A DNA stretch of 7,717 bases from a bacterium (GTDB lineage: Bacteria; Blakebacterota; Blakebacteria; Blakebacterales; Blakebacteraceae). Shown one piece after another: positions 6,451 to 7,717 of this stretch. Position numbers and translations under genes: made by a program. Under the pieces are notes generated by a model, which did no database searches, was not told the origin of the DNA, and saw nothing but the letters and a program-made list of their open reading frames with translations. The DNA lies in NCBI GenBank assembly GCA_025774615.1, contig JALGVQ010000139.1:1-7717 (forward strand). The letters run 5' to 3'. Position 1 is the stretch's first letter; every line of letters begins with the position of its first letter.

Positions 6451-7503
6451 TCAGGTCTCGATCCGCGACCATTTTGAACCGCGCCCCTGTCCATGCAGCT
6501 CAAGAAGATCTTCACTCCTCATCTGCCGCAAAACCAGACGGATCATCTCCCGACTCACGCCCGGGCAGTCAGCCTCTATCTCAGAGATAGCGAAGGGGAG
6601 CAGTTTTCGATTCACTGTGTTTCGGATCAGTCTCGTCTTGGATCCCTTCCCCCGCTCAACAGTACCGACTCGTTCCTCGAACTCCTTGTATGCACGGATC
6701 AGTACACCCCAGAAGTAGTTAAGCCACGGATGGACATCGTGGCCGCCTTCGTGCCAGTGCTGTGAACTCGCCTCGAGTGCCTCGTAATACGTATCCTTCG
6801 ATTCCTCGATGATGCGTTCCAGACTGATGAAACGTCCTACTTCATAGTCGGCTTGATAGAGCAGCATGAGGGTAAGGAGTCGGGCTGCACGACCGTTTCC
6901 ATCTGTGAAAGGATGGATGCACAGAAAGTCCAGAATAGTGAGAGGGATAAGCACCAATGGTTCTCTGGATTGGACATTGGCACCTTCATGGTAAAGCCGA
7001 GCCAGGTCCTCCATGGCGTGTGGCGTCCCGACTGCGCTTACCGGGCGGAATCGGATACGTTTAACAGTTCCATCTGAATTCATCTCCACAATCTCATTAT
7101 CCGTCATCTTCCACTTCCCACCCTCACCAGGAAGATATCTGTTTAGTATCTGATGGAGTTGCAGGACGATGTTTACCCGGAATCCCATGTCCCTGGCTGA
7201 TTCATGCAGCAGGTCCAGCGCATCCCTGTATCCGGCGATCTCCTGTTCCGATCTGTTCCTGGGTTCCGCCGATTTCAGAATAAGCTTCCGAATCCTCTCC
7301 GGTGGTGCAGTCACTCCCTCCATTCTGTTCGATGATTCGCTCGACTCGATAATGGCTGCTCTCTTCAGAGTCTCGAGGATCTCAGGCATCTGTTGGCGAT
7401 AGAGATTCTGTTTGCCATGGAATTCTCCCAATCTGGTCAGGGTAGATATCTGCGTCGCAGAGAACTGGAGGGCGTCCAAATATTTCTGATGAAGAGATCT
7501 CAT
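6451..7503 (-). CDS. fic: Class II Fic-domain protein (AMP-transferase) with C-terminal winged helix
   Basis: This 350-residue Fic/DOC protein carries the full active-site motif HPFTDGNGR at 197-205, with catalytic H197. This family usually moves AMP from ATP to a hydroxyl group on a target protein. Upstream of the core, SSNRMEG (57-63) matches the inhibitory helix (S/T)xxxE(G/N), with S58, E62 and G63. That places it in class II, where the inhibitory Glu lies in the same chain, before the Fic core. The segment VKRIRFRPV (147-155) is the likely target-docking flap. Residues from about 295 to 348 look like a winged helix-turn-helix (AISEIEADCPGVSREMIRLV). The start ATG has TAAGGA upstream with 6-base spacing. 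The target is unknown. It is co-directional with the flavoprotein operon 64 bases away and may or may not be transcribed with it. No separate antitoxin gene is present. Confidence 0.93.
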   Translation of the reverse strand: MRSLHQKYLDALQFSATQISTLTRLGEFHGKQNLYRQQMPEILETLKRAAIIESSESSNRMEGVTAPPERIRKLILKSAEPRNRSEQEIAGYRDALDLLHESARDMGFRVNIVLQLHQILNRYLPGEGGKWKMTDNEIVEMNSDGTVKRIRFRPVSAVGTPHAMEDLARLYHEGANVQSREPLVLIPLTILDFLCIHPFTDGNGRAARLLTLMLLYQADYEVGRFISLERIIEESKDTYYEALEASSQHWHEGGHDVHPWLNYFWGVLIRAYKEFEERVGTVERGKGSKTRLIRNTVNRKLLPFAISEIEADCPGVSREMIRLVLRQMRSEDLLELHGQGRGSKWSRIET

Positions 7504-7509
7504 TGATGT

Positions 7510-7515
7510 TCCTTA
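7510..7515 (-). promoter_or_regulatory. Ribosome-binding site of fic
   Basis: TAAGGA on the minus strand ends 6 bases before the fic ATG at 7503 and supports that start. Confidence 0.7.
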
Positions 7516-7520
7516 AAGGT

Positions 7521-7551
7521 GGTAATCACCTCATTAAACATGGTAATAACC
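7521..7551. repeat. Two GGTAAT[C/A]ACC repeats 21 bp apart, candidate operator of fic
   Basis: GGTAATCACC (7521-7530) and GGTAATAACC (7542-7551) differ at one position, and their starts are 21 bp apart, about two helical turns, so both would face the same side of the DNA. Each unit has GGT/ACC half-sites and is partly palindromic. They lie 18-48 bases upstream of the fic ATG, between it and the candidate promoter. No further copy was seen elsewhere in the window. A protein bound here could block fic transcription. The Fic winged helix is a candidate binder, but that is inference. Confidence 0.5.
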
Positions 7552-7570
7552 ATTCTACCGTCATATACTC

Positions 7571-7608
7571 CAGATGGGGGCATGCGGGTTCGAGTTTCGC
7601 CCTCGGCA
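7571..7608 (+). pseudogene. Possible 3' fragment of a tRNA(Leu)-like gene
   Basis: A T-arm-like hairpin is visible: stem GCGGG (7584-7588), 7-base loop TTCGAGT (7589-7595) and stem TTCGC (7596-7600), closing with three Watson-Crick and two G-T pairs. It is followed by CCTCGGC and A (7601-7608), which looks like the acceptor 3' strand and discriminator of a tRNA(Leu). CTCC/GGGG just before it could be a remnant of a long variable arm. No matching GCCGAGG 5' acceptor strand, D-arm or anticodon arm was found upstream, and no CCA follows. It is therefore at best a fragment, perhaps an old integration-site remnant, and it may be chance. Confidence 0.35.
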
Positions 7609-7612
7609 ACAG

Positions 7613-7641
7613 TGTATATAAAGGTTCACAGCGGGTAACAA
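7613..7641 (-). promoter_or_regulatory. Candidate sigma-70 promoter upstream of fic
   Basis: On the minus strand TTGTTA (7641-7636) and TATACA (7618-7613) are separated by 17 bases, each matching the consensus at four of six positions. A transcript would start about 100 bases before the fic ATG and cross the tRNA-like fragment and both GGTAAT repeats. The rest of 7504-7717 shows no convincing gene. Confidence 0.3.
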
Positions 7642-7717
7642 CTGGTGTCAGATCAGGAAACATCGATACGCCACGGTGATTTACAGCCCGACCAGGGCCT
7701 GATACGCTGAGTGTATG

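Noticed and set aside
5748-6590. Plus-strand open frame of 280 codons
   Set aside because: It is antisense to the flavoprotein gene and the end of fic, and its translation has no recognisable motif.
7520-7608. Complete tRNA gene
   Set aside because: No 5' acceptor strand complementary to CCTCGGC, no D-arm and no anticodon arm can be folded. Only the T-arm and 3' acceptor look tRNA-like.
7665-7707. GATACGC repeated at 7665 and 7701
   Set aside because: A 7-base repeat with unrelated flanks and 36-base spacing is within chance expectation.

Overview
The window looks like chromosomal DNA of a Gram-negative bacterium with moderately high GC. The evidence is a lipoprotein-type secreted zinc peptidase, a Hanks-type kinase fused to a TolB-like domain, and an anaerobe-style flavoprotein/ferredoxin pair. 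This mix is common in FCB-group and related candidate phyla from sediment or marine metagenomes, but no marker gene is present and the taxon is not established.

Layout from left to right. (1) 1-1088, minus: the 5' part of a serine/threonine kinase gene whose C-terminus lies beyond the left edge. It is open to the edge, and its catalytic motifs are intact. (2) A 168-bp divergent promoter region. (3) 1257-2987, plus: an M14-family zinc carboxypeptidase-like lipoprotein with Asp-rich, calcium-type loops. (4) A short convergent intergenic region with an imperfect hairpin. (5) 3086-6386, minus: three tightly packed genes, transcribed in the order FAD flavoprotein (AprA/FrdA superfamily), small ferredoxin, NhaC-family antiporter. 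The first two overlap as TAATG and the third follows 17 bases later, so they very probably form one operon. (6) 6451-7503, minus: a class II Fic AMP-transferase-like protein with a C-terminal winged helix, co-directional with the operon. (7) 7504-7717: non-coding DNA with two copies of GGTAAT[C/A]ACC 21 bp apart just upstream of fic, a candidate promoter, and what looks like the 3' end of a tRNA(Leu)-type gene.

The most interesting unit is the flavoprotein-ferredoxin-antiporter cassette. The flavoprotein keeps its FAD site but lacks the Arg signature of fumarate reductases. The ferredoxin has Phe in place of one cluster cysteine. The transporter family includes both Na+/H+ and organic-acid exchangers. 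A plausible but unproven reading is a redox module acting on an imported or exchanged organic acid or sulfur compound. The Fic gene and its repeats suggest a self-controlled AMPylation unit.
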